A stretch of 64,000 nt of DNA from Scandinavium lactucae (GTDB lineage Bacteria > Pseudomonadota > Gammaproteobacteria > Enterobacterales > Enterobacteriaceae). The translations under genes and the position numbers were made by a program. The notes beneath the pieces were generated by a model. That model was not told the DNA's origin, did not search any database, and saw only the letters and a list, made by a program, of their open reading frames with translations. This document shows, piece by piece, positions 33,003 through 42,037 of this stretch (position 1 is its first letter; the number at the start of each line of letters is the position of its first letter). Location of the stretch: the NCBI RefSeq assembly GCF_033843265.1, contig NZ_JAWXRD010000001.1, forward strand, positions 384,373 through 448,372. The letters are read 5' to 3'.

Positions 33003-34199
33003 ATGAAGCATTTAACCGTTCTGGGCTCCACAGGCTCCATCGGCTGCAGCACGCTGGACGTGGTGCGTAACAATCGCGACCTCTTCACCGTTACCGCGCT
33101 GGTGGCGGGGAAAAACGTCGACCGCATGGTCGAGCAATGCCTGGAGTTCTCCCCGCAATACGCCGTCATGGATGATGCACAGAGTGCCGCTGCACTGATT
33201 GTGGCGCTGCGACAGCATGGGAGCCAGACGGAAGTTCTGAGTGGAAAGCAAGCCGCGTGCGACGTGGCTGCGCTCGATGATGTCGACCATGTGATGGCGG
33301 CGATTGTCGGTGCTGCCGGGCTGATGCCGACGCTGGCGGCGATTCGCGCCGGGAAAACCATTCTGCTGGCCAACAAAGAATCGCTGGTCACCTGTGGTCG
33401 TCTGTTTATGGACGCGGTGAAAGAGAGCGGGGCGCGCCTGTTGCCGGTCGACAGCGAACATAACGCCATTTTTCAGAGTTTACCGGAAACAATTCAAAAT
33501 CAGCTGGGGTACGCTTCCCTTGAGCAAAATGGCGTATCGTCGATTTTGCTTACCGGATCTGGTGGTCCTTTCCGTGAAACGCCATTGCCTGAACTGCGCG
33601 ATATGACGCCGGATCAGGCTTGTCGTCATCCGAACTGGTCGATGGGACGTAAAATTTCAGTCGACTCTGCCACCATGATGAACAAAGGTCTGGAATACAT
33701 AGAAGCACGCTGGCTGTTCAACGCTTCGGCTCAGCAGATGGAGGTGATTATCCATCCGCAGTCCGTGATTCACTCGATGGTGCGCTACCGTGATGGTAGC
33801 GTGCTGGCGCAACTGGGCGAACCCGATATGCGTACCCCTATCGCGCATACCATGGCCTGGCCAAACCGCGTTGAATCCGGCGTTAAGCCTCTGGATTTTT
33901 ATACGCTGAGCGAGTTGTCATTTGCCGCGCCTGATTATCAGCGTTACCCGTGCCTGAAGCTGGCGATGGAGGCCTTTGATCGGGGCCAGGCGGCAACGAC
34001 CGCGCTCAACGCGGCCAACGAGGTGAGCGTAGACGCATTTCTGCACGCGCAGATCCGTTTCACTGATATTGCCGCCGTCAATCTGGCGGTGCTGTCCGCG
34101 CTGGATCTGCAGGAGCCGGGTTGCGTTGACGAGGTCATGGAGGTCGACGCACGTGCCAGAAGTGTTGCGAGCCAACAGGTGACGCGCTTCGCAAGCTGA
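33003..34199 (+). CDS. dxr: 1-deoxy-D-xylulose 5-phosphate reductoisomerase
   Basis: Converts DXP to 2-C-methyl-D-erythritol 4-phosphate with NADPH, the committed step of the MEP isoprenoid route and the target of fosmidomycin. It has 398 residues. The NADPH loop GSTGSIG is at 7-13. Metal ligands lie in the LPVDSEHNAI stretch (about 147-156) and near NKGLEYIEA. A start 11 codons earlier is in frame but unsupported. Its product line feeds uppS just downstream. Confidence 0.97.
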   Translation: MKHLTVLGSTGSIGCSTLDVVRNNRDLFTVTALVAGKNVDRMVEQCLEFSPQYAVMDDAQSAAALIVALRQHGSQTEVLSGKQAACDVAALDDVDHVMAAIVGAAGLMPTLAAIRAGKTILLANKESLVTCGRLFMDAVKESGARLLPVDSEHNAIFQSLPETIQNQLGYASLEQNGVSSILLTGSGGPFRETPLPELRDMTPDQACRHPNWSMGRKISVDSATMMNKGLEYIEARWLFNASAQQMEVIIHPQSVIHSMVRYRDGSVLAQLGEPDMRTPIAHTMAWPNRVESGVKPLDFYTLSELSFAAPDYQRYPCLKLAMEAFDRGQAATTALNAANEVSVDAFLHAQIRFTDIAAVNLAVLSALDLQEPGCVDEVMEVDARARSVASQQVTRFAS

Positions 34200-34229
34200 T
34201 GATTATCCGTTCAACGGATGCGCTGGCAT

Positions 34230-34258
34230 TTGTTAGCGCTGGGCTTCAGTGTTATAGT
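34230..34258 (+). promoter_or_regulatory. Candidate promoter before uppS
   Basis: TTGTTA (34230-34235), 17 bases, TATAGT (34253-34258). It lies 31 bases after the dxr stop and would drive transcription through the hairpin at 34304 towards uppS-cdsA. Confidence 0.6.
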
Positions 34259-34303
34259 CTGCGCCAGCCGATAACGCTGTAACGACAAAGTGTTAACGGG
34301 TGA

Positions 34304-34327
34304 GCCGTGGATTTACACGGCTTTTTT
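34304..34327 (+). terminator. Attenuator-like terminator before uppS
   Basis: GCCGTG-GATTTA-CACGGC stem followed by six T, 59 bases before the uppS ATG and about 40 bases after the predicted start of the promoter at 34230. Confidence 0.85.
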
Positions 34328-34385
34328 GCGCTAAGCGTCTGTATTCCGGTACCGCTAATTCCTTTGCATGGACTAATAACGCGTT

Positions 34386-35138
34386 ATGTTGTCTGCTAAC
34401 CAACCAATCAGCGAGAACCTGCCTGCCCACGGCTGTCAACATGTGGCCATCATTATGGACGGCAATGGTCGCTGGGCGAAGAGACAAGGCAAGATCCGTG
34501 CTTTCGGCCACAAAGCCGGGGCGAAATCGGTGCGCCGTGCCGTCTCATTTGCGGCAAATAACGGTATTGAGGCGTTAACGCTTTACGCCTTTAGCAGTGA
34601 AAACTGGAACCGACCTGCGCAAGAAGTCAGTGCGCTGATGGAACTGTTTGTCTGGGCGCTCGACAGCGAAGTCAAAAGCCTGCACAGACATAATGTTCGT
34701 TTGCGCATTATCGGTGATACCAGCCGCTTTAACGTCCGTTTACAGGAGCGTATTCGCAAGGCAGAAGCGTTGACCCAGAATAATACCGGGCTGACGCTAA
34801 ATATTGCCGCGAACTATGGTGGGCGCTGGGATATTATCCAGGGAGTTCAGCATTTAGCTGCACAGGTTCAGGAAGGGCACCTTCGTCCTGAAGATATCAC
34901 TGAGGATTTGCTGGGTCAGCAGATCTGCATGCATGAACTGGCTCCCGTAGATTTAGTAATTAGGACAGGGGGAGAGCATCGCATAAGTAACTTTTTGCTG
35001 TGGCAAATTGCCTACGCCGAACTTTACTTTACAGATGTTCTCTGGCCCGATTTCGATGAACAAGACTTTGAAGGTGCGCTGCATGCCTTTGCCAATCGAG
35101 AGCGTCGTTTCGGCGGCACCGAGCCTGGTGGCGACTAA
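34386..35138 (+). CDS. uppS: Undecaprenyl diphosphate synthase
   Basis: Cis-prenyltransferase that extends farnesyl diphosphate to C55, the lipid carrier for peptidoglycan and O-antigen. It has 250 residues (E. coli about 253; the C-terminal tail is shorter). The catalytic aspartate is D25 in IMDGNGRW, and the RTGGEHRISNFLLWQ motif is near 195-209. The ATG has no strong ribosome site. The gene is also called ispU. It leads into cdsA 18 bases later. Confidence 0.96.
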   Translation: MLSANQPISENLPAHGCQHVAIIMDGNGRWAKRQGKIRAFGHKAGAKSVRRAVSFAANNGIEALTLYAFSSENWNRPAQEVSALMELFVWALDSEVKSLHRHNVRLRIIGDTSRFNVRLQERIRKAEALTQNNTGLTLNIAANYGGRWDIIQGVQHLAAQVQEGHLRPEDITEDLLGQQICMHELAPVDLVIRTGGEHRISNFLLWQIAYAELYFTDVLWPDFDEQDFEGALHAFANRERRFGGTEPGGD

Positions 35139-35156
35139 GCCTGATGGGGGTAGCTC

Positions 35157-36014
35157 TTGCTGAAGTATCGCCTGATCTCTGCTTTCGTTTTAATACCCGT
35201 TGTCATAGCGGCCCTGTTTTTATTGCCGCCGGTCGCGTTTGCGATTGTCACCCTGCTGGTGTGCATGTTGGCGGCGTGGGAATGGGGTCAATTAAGCGGG
35301 TTTAAATCCCGTTCACAGCGGGTATGGCTGGCGGTGCTTTGCGGGCTAATTCTCGCCGCGATGCTCTTTTGGCTTCCGCAATATCACCATAATGTCCATC
35401 AACCCTTGGTTGAAGGTGCCCTTTGGGCGTCGTTAGGATGGTGGATTGTGGCGCTGTTGCTGGTTCTGTTTTACCCGGGCTCTGCCGCGCTGTGGCGTGA
35501 TTCCAAAACGCTGCGTCTGGTGTTTGGTCTGCTGACCATTATCCCCTTTTTCTGGGGAATGCTGACGCTACGCGCCTGGCATTATGATGACAACCACTAC
35601 AGCGGTGCGCTGTGGCTGTTGTATGTCATGATCCTCGTGTGGGGAGCGGATTCCGGGGCCTACATGTTTGGTAAGCTGTTCGGTAAGCACAAGCTGGCAC
35701 CGAAAGTTTCACCGGGCAAGACCTGGCAAGGATTTATCGGCGGGCTGTTCACGGCGGCTGTTATCTCCTGGATTTACGGCCTGTGCGTGAACCTGGATGT
35801 CGCACCTGCCATCCTGTTGACCTGCTCGTTGGTTGCCGCGCTGGCATCCGTACTGGGCGATTTGACAGAAAGTATGTTTAAGCGAGAAGCCGGTATCAAA
35901 GACAGTGGGCATTTGATCCCCGGTCACGGTGGGATTCTGGACCGAATTGACAGCCTGACGGCGGCGGTTCCGGTCTTTGCTTGCCTGCTACTTTTAGTCT
36001 TCAGGACGATTTGA
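35157..36014 (+). CDS. cdsA: Phosphatidate cytidylyltransferase
   Basis: Makes CDP-diacylglycerol from phosphatidate and CTP, the branch point of phospholipid synthesis. It has 285 residues with about eight membrane segments. The family signature (KREAGIKDSGHLIPGHGG, then ILDRIDS) is near 239-263. The start is TTG with GGGGG about 7 bases upstream; the resulting N-terminus MLKYRLISAF equals the E. coli one. It is followed by rseP after an 11-base gap. Confidence 0.95.
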   Translation: MLKYRLISAFVLIPVVIAALFLLPPVAFAIVTLLVCMLAAWEWGQLSGFKSRSQRVWLAVLCGLILAAMLFWLPQYHHNVHQPLVEGALWASLGWWIVALLLVLFYPGSAALWRDSKTLRLVFGLLTIIPFFWGMLTLRAWHYDDNHYSGALWLLYVMILVWGADSGAYMFGKLFGKHKLAPKVSPGKTWQGFIGGLFTAAVISWIYGLCVNLDVAPAILLTCSLVAALASVLGDLTESMFKREAGIKDSGHLIPGHGGILDRIDSLTAAVPVFACLLLLVFRTI

Positions 36015-36025
36015 CGGAAGGTTTT

Positions 36026-37378
36026 ATGCTGAGCATTCTCTGGAATTTGGCGGCATTCATTGTTGCACTGGGTGTCTTAATCACCGTGCATGAATTTGGT
36101 CATTTCTGGGTTGCTCGGCGCGCGGGTGTCCGGGTTGAGCGCTTTTCCATCGGTTTTGGCAAAGCGCTCTGGCGTCGCGTTGACCGTCAAGGCACCGAAT
36201 ATGTCATCGCCCTGATCCCGTTGGGCGGTTACGTCAAAATGCTGGATGAGCGTGTCGAGCCGGTTGCACCGGAGATGCGTCACTACGCTTTCAATAACAA
36301 AACCGTCGGTCAGCGTGCGGCGATCATTGCAGCCGGTCCGGTTGCGAATTTTCTGTTTGCCATCTTTGCCTACTGGCTGGTGTTTATCATCGGCGTCCCT
36401 GGCATACGCCCGGTAATTGGTGAAATAACCCCCAATTCGATTGCTGCGGAAGCACAAATTGCACCAGGAACGGAACTTAAAGCCGTAGATGGTATCGAAA
36501 CGCCTGATTGGGATGCGGTCCGTTTGGCGCTGGTGACCAAAATTGGTGACGAGCAAACCACGCTCACCGTTGCCCCTTTCGGAACCCAGCAGCGTCAGGA
36601 TAGAATTCTCAATCTGCGCCACTGGGAATTTGAGCCAGACAAAGAAGATCCGGTCACATCACTGGGGATTCGACCACGCGGGGCGCAGGTTGAACCGGTG
36701 CTGGCTGAAGTGCAAATCGACTCTGCTGCACGCAAAGCAGGTTTGCAAGCAGGCGACAGGATCGTTAAAGTCGATGGTCAGCCGCTCACACAGTGGATGA
36801 CTTTTGTCACGCTGGTGCGCGACAATCCCGGCAAGCCGTTGCGCCTCGAGATTGACAGACAAGGCAGCCCCTTGTCTTTAACGCTGATACCAGATACAAA
36901 GCCCGGTAAAGGGAAAGCTGAAGGGTTTGCAGGGGTAGTACCTAAAATTATCCCGCTGCCCGATGAATACAAGACAGTGCGCCAGTACGGACCGTTCGCT
37001 GCCATCATTCAGGCCACGGATAAAACCTGGCAGTTGATGAAGTTAACGGTGCAAATGCTGGGGAAATTGATAACCGGTGACGTAAAACTGAACAACCTCA
37101 GTGGGCCAATTTCGATTGCTCAGGGGGCTGGGATGTCAGCGGAGTTTGGGTTGATTTACTACCTGATGTTCCTTGCGCTCATCAGTGTGAATCTGGGCAT
37201 TATCAACCTGTTCCCGCTACCCGTTTTAGACGGGGGTCATCTGCTCTTTTTGGCGATTGAAAAGCTGAAGGGCGGACCGGTATCCGAGCGAGTTCAAGAC
37301 TTTAGTTATCGCATTGGCTCAATATTGCTGGTGTTGTTAATGGGGCTTGCACTTTTCAATGATTTCTCTCGCCTATAA
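36026..37378 (+). CDS. rseP: Site-2 intramembrane zinc protease RseP
   Basis: Cuts RseA after DegS, freeing sigma-E, and removes remnant signal peptides. It has 450 residues. The HEFGH zinc motif is at 22-26 in the first membrane segment and the third ligand D402 is in the LDG motif (401-403). Two periplasmic PDZ domains lie between about 127 and 310. The ATG lies 11 bases past the cdsA stop; upstream in-frame sequence is inside cdsA. It precedes bamA, linking envelope stress sensing to outer-membrane assembly. Confidence 0.97.
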   Translation: MLSILWNLAAFIVALGVLITVHEFGHFWVARRAGVRVERFSIGFGKALWRRVDRQGTEYVIALIPLGGYVKMLDERVEPVAPEMRHYAFNNKTVGQRAAIIAAGPVANFLFAIFAYWLVFIIGVPGIRPVIGEITPNSIAAEAQIAPGTELKAVDGIETPDWDAVRLALVTKIGDEQTTLTVAPFGTQQRQDRILNLRHWEFEPDKEDPVTSLGIRPRGAQVEPVLAEVQIDSAARKAGLQAGDRIVKVDGQPLTQWMTFVTLVRDNPGKPLRLEIDRQGSPLSLTLIPDTKPGKGKAEGFAGVVPKIIPLPDEYKTVRQYGPFAAIIQATDKTWQLMKLTVQMLGKLITGDVKLNNLSGPISIAQGAGMSAEFGLIYYLMFLALISVNLGIINLFPLPVLDGGHLLFLAIEKLKGGPVSERVQDFSYRIGSILLVLLMGLALFNDFSRL

Positions 37379-37409
37379 GCGAGAGTGTTAGGAAGAACGC
37401 ATAATAACG

Positions 37410-39815
37410 ATGGCGATGAAAAAGTTGCTCATAGCGTCGCTGCTGTTCGGCAGCGCGACCGTATACGGTGCTGACGGATTCGTAGTGAAGGATATTCATT
37501 TCGAAGGCTTGCAGCGAGTCGCTGTTGGTGCGGCTCTCCTCAGCATGCCAGTTCGTCCTGGCGATACGGTTACTGATGAAGACATCAGTAACACCATCCG
37601 CGCGCTGTTTGCCACCGGCAACTTCGAGGATGTTCGTGTTCTGCGTGATGGCGATACGTTGTTGGTGCAGGTCAAAGAGCGCCCAACGATTGCCAGCATC
37701 ACTTTCTCCGGTAACAAATCGGTGAAAGATGACATGCTCAAGCAGAACCTCGAAGCCTCTGGCGTTCGCGTTGGCGAATCCCTCGACCGTACCACTCTCG
37801 GTGATATCGAGAAGGGTCTGGAAGACTTCTATTACAGCGTCGGTAAGTACAGCGCGAGCGTAAAAGCCGTTGTGACTCCGCTGCCGCGTAACCGTGTTGA
37901 CCTCAAACTGGTCTTCCAGGAAGGCGTATCGGCCAAAATTCAACAGATCAACATCGTTGGTAACCACGCGTTCAGTACTGACGAACTGATCTCCAACTTC
38001 CAGCTGCGTGACGAAGTTCCGTGGTGGAACGTGGTCGGCGATCGTAAGTACCAGAAACAGAAACTGGCGGGCGACCTTGAGACCCTGCGCAGCTACTATC
38101 TGGATCGCGGCTACGCACGTTTCAATATCGATTCCACGCAGGTTAGCCTGACGCCGGATAAAAAAGGTATCTACATCACCGTTAACATCACCGAAGGCGA
38201 TCAGTACAAGCTTTCTGGCGTTGAGGTGAACGGGAACCTGGCGGGGCACTCTGCGGAAATCGAAAGCCTGACCAAAGTGGAGCCGGGTGAGCTCTACAAC
38301 GGTGCCAAAGTGACCAAAATGGAAGATAACATCAAGAAACTTCTCGGTCGCTACGGTTACGCCTATCCGCGCGTACAGTCTCAGCCTGAAATTAATGATG
38401 CTGACAAAACCGTTAAGCTGCACGTGAGCGTAGATGCGGGTAACCGTTACTATGTGCGTAAGATCCGCTTTGAGGGTAACGATACCTCGAAAGATACCGT
38501 TCTGCGTCGTGAAATGCGCCAGATGGAAGGGGCATGGCTTGGCAGCGATTTAGTCGATACGGGTAAAGATCGTCTGAACCGTCTGGGCTACTTCGAAACC
38601 GTCGATGTTGACACTCAGCGTGTACCGGGCAGCCCGGACCAGGTTGACGTAGTCTACAAGGTGAAAGAACGTAACACCGGTAGCTTCAACTTCGGTATTG
38701 GTTACGGTACCGAGAGCGGGATCAGCTTCCAGGTTGGCGTCCAGCAGGATAACTGGCTGGGTACGGGTTACTCCGTCGGCATTAATGGCACCAAGAACGA
38801 CTACCAGACCTACTCTGAGTTTTCTGTGACCAACCCGTACTTCACGGTGGATGGTGTGAGCCTCGGTGGTCGTATCTTCTACAATGACTTTAAAGCTGAT
38901 GATGCGGACCTGTCCTCGTATACCAACAAGAGCTATGGCGTTGACGGTACACTAGGCTTCCCGATCAATGAATACAACACGCTGCGTGCCGGTCTGGGTT
39001 ATGTCCACAACGACCTGTCCAACATGCAGCCGCAGGTGGCAATGAACCGCTATCTGGATTCGATCGGTCAGGGGACTAGCACCACTAACGACGATGCAGG
39101 CTTCTCGGCGGATGACTTCACCTTCAACTACGGTTGGACGTATAACCACCTTGACCGTGGGTTCTTCCCAACGGATGGTTCTCGCGTCAACCTGAACGGT
39201 AAAGTGACTGTCCCGGGCTCTGATAACGAGTTCTACAAAGTCACGCTCGATACCGCTTCCTACTTCCCGATCGATGACGATCACAAGTGGGTGCTGTTGG
39301 GTCGTACGCGTTGGGGTTACGGCGATGGTTTAGGCGGCAAAGAAATGCCGTTCTATGAAAACTTCTATGCGGGTGGTTCAAGCACCGTACGTGGTTTCCA
39401 GTCGAACAACATCGGTCCGAAAGCCGTGTACTACGGTCCGAACCAGGATAACTGCGACAACGCTACCCTGTGTAAATCTGATGATGCGGTGGGTGGTAAC
39501 GCCATGGCCGTTATCAGCGCCGAAATGATCGTGCCGACGCCGTTTATCAGTGATAAATATGCTAACTCAGTCCGTACCTCCTTCTTCTGGGATGCGGGTA
39601 CCGTCTGGGATACTAACTGGGAAAACACCGCGCAGATGCAAGCTGCCGGGGTGCCTGATTATGGCGACCCGAGCAACATCCGTATGTCTGCAGGTATCGC
39701 ATTACAATGGATGTCTCCATTGGGGCCGTTGGTCTTCTCCTACGCCCAGCCGTTTAAAAAGTACGAGGGAGACAAAGCGGAGCAGTTCCAGTTTAACATT
39801 GGTAAAACCTGGTAA
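37410..39815 (+). CDS. bamA: Outer membrane protein assembly factor BamA
   Basis: Core of the BAM complex that inserts beta-barrel proteins in the outer membrane; essential. It has 801 residues: a signal peptide of 20 (cleavage after VYG, before ADG), five POTRA domains to about 420, and a 16-strand barrel ending in aromatic Trp. The conserved VRGF of loop 6 is present, with a cysteine pair C682/C688 in the same loop. Two surface loops differ clearly from E. coli (810 residues). ATG at 37410 follows an AGGAAG site by 14 bases; a second ATG two codons on gives a better spacing. Confidence 0.97.
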   Translation: MAMKKLLIASLLFGSATVYGADGFVVKDIHFEGLQRVAVGAALLSMPVRPGDTVTDEDISNTIRALFATGNFEDVRVLRDGDTLLVQVKERPTIASITFSGNKSVKDDMLKQNLEASGVRVGESLDRTTLGDIEKGLEDFYYSVGKYSASVKAVVTPLPRNRVDLKLVFQEGVSAKIQQINIVGNHAFSTDELISNFQLRDEVPWWNVVGDRKYQKQKLAGDLETLRSYYLDRGYARFNIDSTQVSLTPDKKGIYITVNITEGDQYKLSGVEVNGNLAGHSAEIESLTKVEPGELYNGAKVTKMEDNIKKLLGRYGYAYPRVQSQPEINDADKTVKLHVSVDAGNRYYVRKIRFEGNDTSKDTVLRREMRQMEGAWLGSDLVDTGKDRLNRLGYFETVDVDTQRVPGSPDQVDVVYKVKERNTGSFNFGIGYGTESGISFQVGVQQDNWLGTGYSVGINGTKNDYQTYSEFSVTNPYFTVDGVSLGGRIFYNDFKADDADLSSYTNKSYGVDGTLGFPINEYNTLRAGLGYVHNDLSNMQPQVAMNRYLDSIGQGTSTTNDDAGFSADDFTFNYGWTYNHLDRGFFPTDGSRVNLNGKVTVPGSDNEFYKVTLDTASYFPIDDDHKWVLLGRTRWGYGDGLGGKEMPFYENFYAGGSSTVRGFQSNNIGPKAVYYGPNQDNCDNATLCKSDDAVGGNAMAVISAEMIVPTPFISDKYANSVRTSFFWDAGTVWDTNWENTAQMQAAGVPDYGDPSNIRMSAGIALQWMSPLGPLVFSYAQPFKKYEGDKAEQFQFNIGKTW

Positions 39816-39939
39816 TTGCTTTGTGCAAAGGAATGCAAGTAGCAGTGTAGCGATGACATCTGACGATCACTCGCGTGGTTGCATGACTTCGCAAAGAACG
39901 GTGCCTTCGGGTACTCATGGGATGGTAAGGAGTTTTATT

Positions 39940-40434
39940 GTGAAAAAGTGGTTATTAGCTGCAGGTCTGGGTTTGGCAATGGCAGCATCTGCACAAGCAG
40001 CAGATACAATTGCAATTGTTAACATGGGTAGTCTGTTCCAGCAGGTCGCGCAGAAAACAGGTGTTTCTGCGAAACTGGAAGGCGAGTTTAAAGGTCGTGC
40101 GAGCGAACTGCAGCGTCAGGAATCCGATCTGCAGAGCAAAATGCAGCGTCTGCAGCGTGATGGTTCTACCATGAAGGCGAGTGAGCGCAGCAAGATGGAA
40201 AAAGACATCATGACTCAGCGCCAGGCCTTCTCTCAGAAAGCTCAGGCTTTTGAGCAGGATCGTGCACGTCGTTCTAACGAAGAACGTGGCAAACTGGTTA
40301 CTCGTATCCAGGCTGCTGTGAAGAGCGTAGCGGCTGACCAGAAAATCGATCTGGTTGTTGACGCAAACACCGTTGCTTACAACAGCAGTGACGTTAAAGA
40401 CATCACCGCTGATGTGCTGAAACAGGTTAAATAA
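39940..40434 (+). CDS. skp: Periplasmic chaperone Skp
   Basis: Trimeric jellyfish-shaped chaperone that holds unfolded outer membrane proteins on the way to BamA. It has 164 residues: a signal peptide of 20 (SAQA cleavage), then a small beta core with two long coiled-coil arms. The start is GTG preceded by AAGGAG; the frame is open upstream through the end of bamA in another reading and is rejected. The arm region has three more residues than E. coli (161). Confidence 0.96.
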   Translation: MKKWLLAAGLGLAMAASAQAADTIAIVNMGSLFQQVAQKTGVSAKLEGEFKGRASELQRQESDLQSKMQRLQRDGSTMKASERSKMEKDIMTQRQAFSQKAQAFEQDRARRSNEERGKLVTRIQAAVKSVAADQKIDLVVDANTVAYNSSDVKDITADVLKQVK

Positions 40435-40437
40435 GTA

Positions 40438-41463
40438 ATGCCTTCAATTCGACTGGCTGATTTAGCTCAGCAGTTGGATGCAGAATTACACGGTGATGGC
40501 GATCTCGTCATCACCGCTGTTGCGTCCATGCAATCCGCTAAAGCAGGCCATATCACGTTCATGGTGAATCCTAAGTACCGTGAACACCTGGCCGCATGCC
40601 AGGCCTCTGCTGTCGTGATGACCGCAGACGATTTGCCTTTTGCCAAAAGCGCGGCGCTGGTAGTGAAGAACCCCTACCTGACTTACGCCCGTATGGCCCA
40701 AATTCTCGATTCCACGCCGCAGCCGGCGCAGGATATCGCCCCCAGCGCGGTGGTTGACTCCACGGCAAAACTGGGTCAGAACGTCTCGATCGGCGCGAAT
40801 GCGGTTATCGAATCCGGGGTAGTGCTCGGGGATAACGTCCGTATTGGTGCGGGTTGTTTCGTGGGTAAAAATACAACTATTGGGGCCGGTACTCGCCTGT
40901 GGGCGAATGTCTCCGTTTACCATGAGATTGAGATTGGAGAAAATTGCCTGATCCAGTCCAGTACGGTGATCGGCTCTGACGGTTTCGGCTATGCCAACGA
41001 TCGTGGCAACTGGGTGAAGATCCCACAACTGGGTCGCGTGATTATCGGCGATCGCGTTGAGATCGGTGCCTGTACCACCATCGATCGCGGCGCGCTGGAT
41101 GATACCGTTATCGGCAATGGCGTGATTATCGATAACCAGTGCCAGATTGCGCACAACGTGGTCATCGGTGACAATACGGCCGTTGCGGGCGGAGTTATCA
41201 TGGCGGGCAGCCTAAAAATTGGCCGTTACTGCATGATTGGTGGTGCCAGCGTTATCAATGGCCACATGGAAATCTGCGACAAAGTGACAGTGACCGGCAT
41301 GGGCATGGTTATGCGCCCGATCACTGAACCTGGCGTATACTCCTCCGGCATTCCGCTGCAGCCAAACAAAGCATGGCGTAAAACCGCTGCGCTGGTGATG
41401 AACATTGATGACATGAGCAAGCGTCTCAAAGCACTCGAGCGTAAAACAAGTCAACAAGACTAG
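40438..41463 (+). CDS. lpxD: UDP-3-O-(3-hydroxymyristoyl)glucosamine N-acyltransferase
   Basis: Third step of lipid A synthesis: adds the N-linked hydroxymyristoyl chain using acyl-ACP. It has 341 residues: an N-terminal uridine-binding domain (1-100), a left-handed beta helix of hexapeptide repeats (about 105-290) and C-terminal helices. The catalytic His lies in the QIAHNVVIGDN segment (about 236-246). It begins 3 bases after skp. Confidence 0.97.
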   Translation: MPSIRLADLAQQLDAELHGDGDLVITAVASMQSAKAGHITFMVNPKYREHLAACQASAVVMTADDLPFAKSAALVVKNPYLTYARMAQILDSTPQPAQDIAPSAVVDSTAKLGQNVSIGANAVIESGVVLGDNVRIGAGCFVGKNTTIGAGTRLWANVSVYHEIEIGENCLIQSSTVIGSDGFGYANDRGNWVKIPQLGRVIIGDRVEIGACTTIDRGALDDTVIGNGVIIDNQCQIAHNVVIGDNTAVAGGVIMAGSLKIGRYCMIGGASVINGHMEICDKVTVTGMGMVMRPITEPGVYSSGIPLQPNKAWRKTAALVMNIDDMSKRLKALERKTSQQD

Positions 41464-41578
41464 CGTTTCATCCCATACCTAAGGGTATCGCGCCAAACTT
41501 CCCGGCCTGTCTGATTTCTTAAAATCCGGCAGGCCGTGTTATTATTGCCTTTTAGTATATTTAGACAGGAAGAGTATT

Positions 41579-42034
41579 TTGACTACTGACACTCATACTC
41601 TGCACATTGAAGAGATTCTGGAACTTCTGCCACACCGTTACCCGTTTTTACTGGTCGATCGCGTGCTGGACTTTGAAGAAGGTCGTTTTCTGCGCGCAGT
41701 TAAAAATGTCTCCGTAAATGAGCCGTTTTTCCAGGGACATTTTCCGGGCAAGCCGATTTTTCCAGGCGTGCTGATTCTGGAAGCCATGGCGCAGGCCACC
41801 GGTATTCTGGCATTTAAGAGCGTGGGTAAACTGGAACCTGGTGAACTCTACTACTTCGCAGGCATCGATGAAGCGCGTTTCAAGCGCCCGGTGGTGCCTG
41901 GTGATCAGATGATCATGGAAGTGACCTTTGAGAAAACCCGCCGTGGCCTGACCCGCTTTAAAGGCGTGGCGCTGGTTGACGGTAAAGTGGTTTGCGAAGC
42001 GACTATGATGTGTGCGCGTAGCCGGGAGGCCTGA
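41579..42034 (+). CDS. fabZ: 3-hydroxyacyl-ACP dehydratase FabZ
   Basis: Removes water from 3-hydroxyacyl-ACP in fatty acid elongation and competes with LpxA for 3-hydroxymyristoyl-ACP. It has 151 residues in a hotdog fold, with catalytic H54 (GHFPGKP) and E68 (ILEAMAQ). The start codon is TTG with AGGAAGAG upstream; the same rare start is used in E. coli and may help to set the FabZ:LpxA balance. The 115-base gap after lpxD has no evident terminator, so it is in the lpx transcription unit. Confidence 0.96.
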   Translation: MTTDTHTLHIEEILELLPHRYPFLLVDRVLDFEEGRFLRAVKNVSVNEPFFQGHFPGKPIFPGVLILEAMAQATGILAFKSVGKLEPGELYYFAGIDEARFKRPVVPGDQMIMEVTFEKTRRGLTRFKGVALVDGKVVCEATMMCARSREA

Positions 42035-42037
42035 TAC

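Noticed and set aside
39550..39939. Longer skp product reading out of the bamA end
   Set aside because: The first 130 codons are bamA in another frame; the signal peptide starts at the GTG behind AAGGAG.
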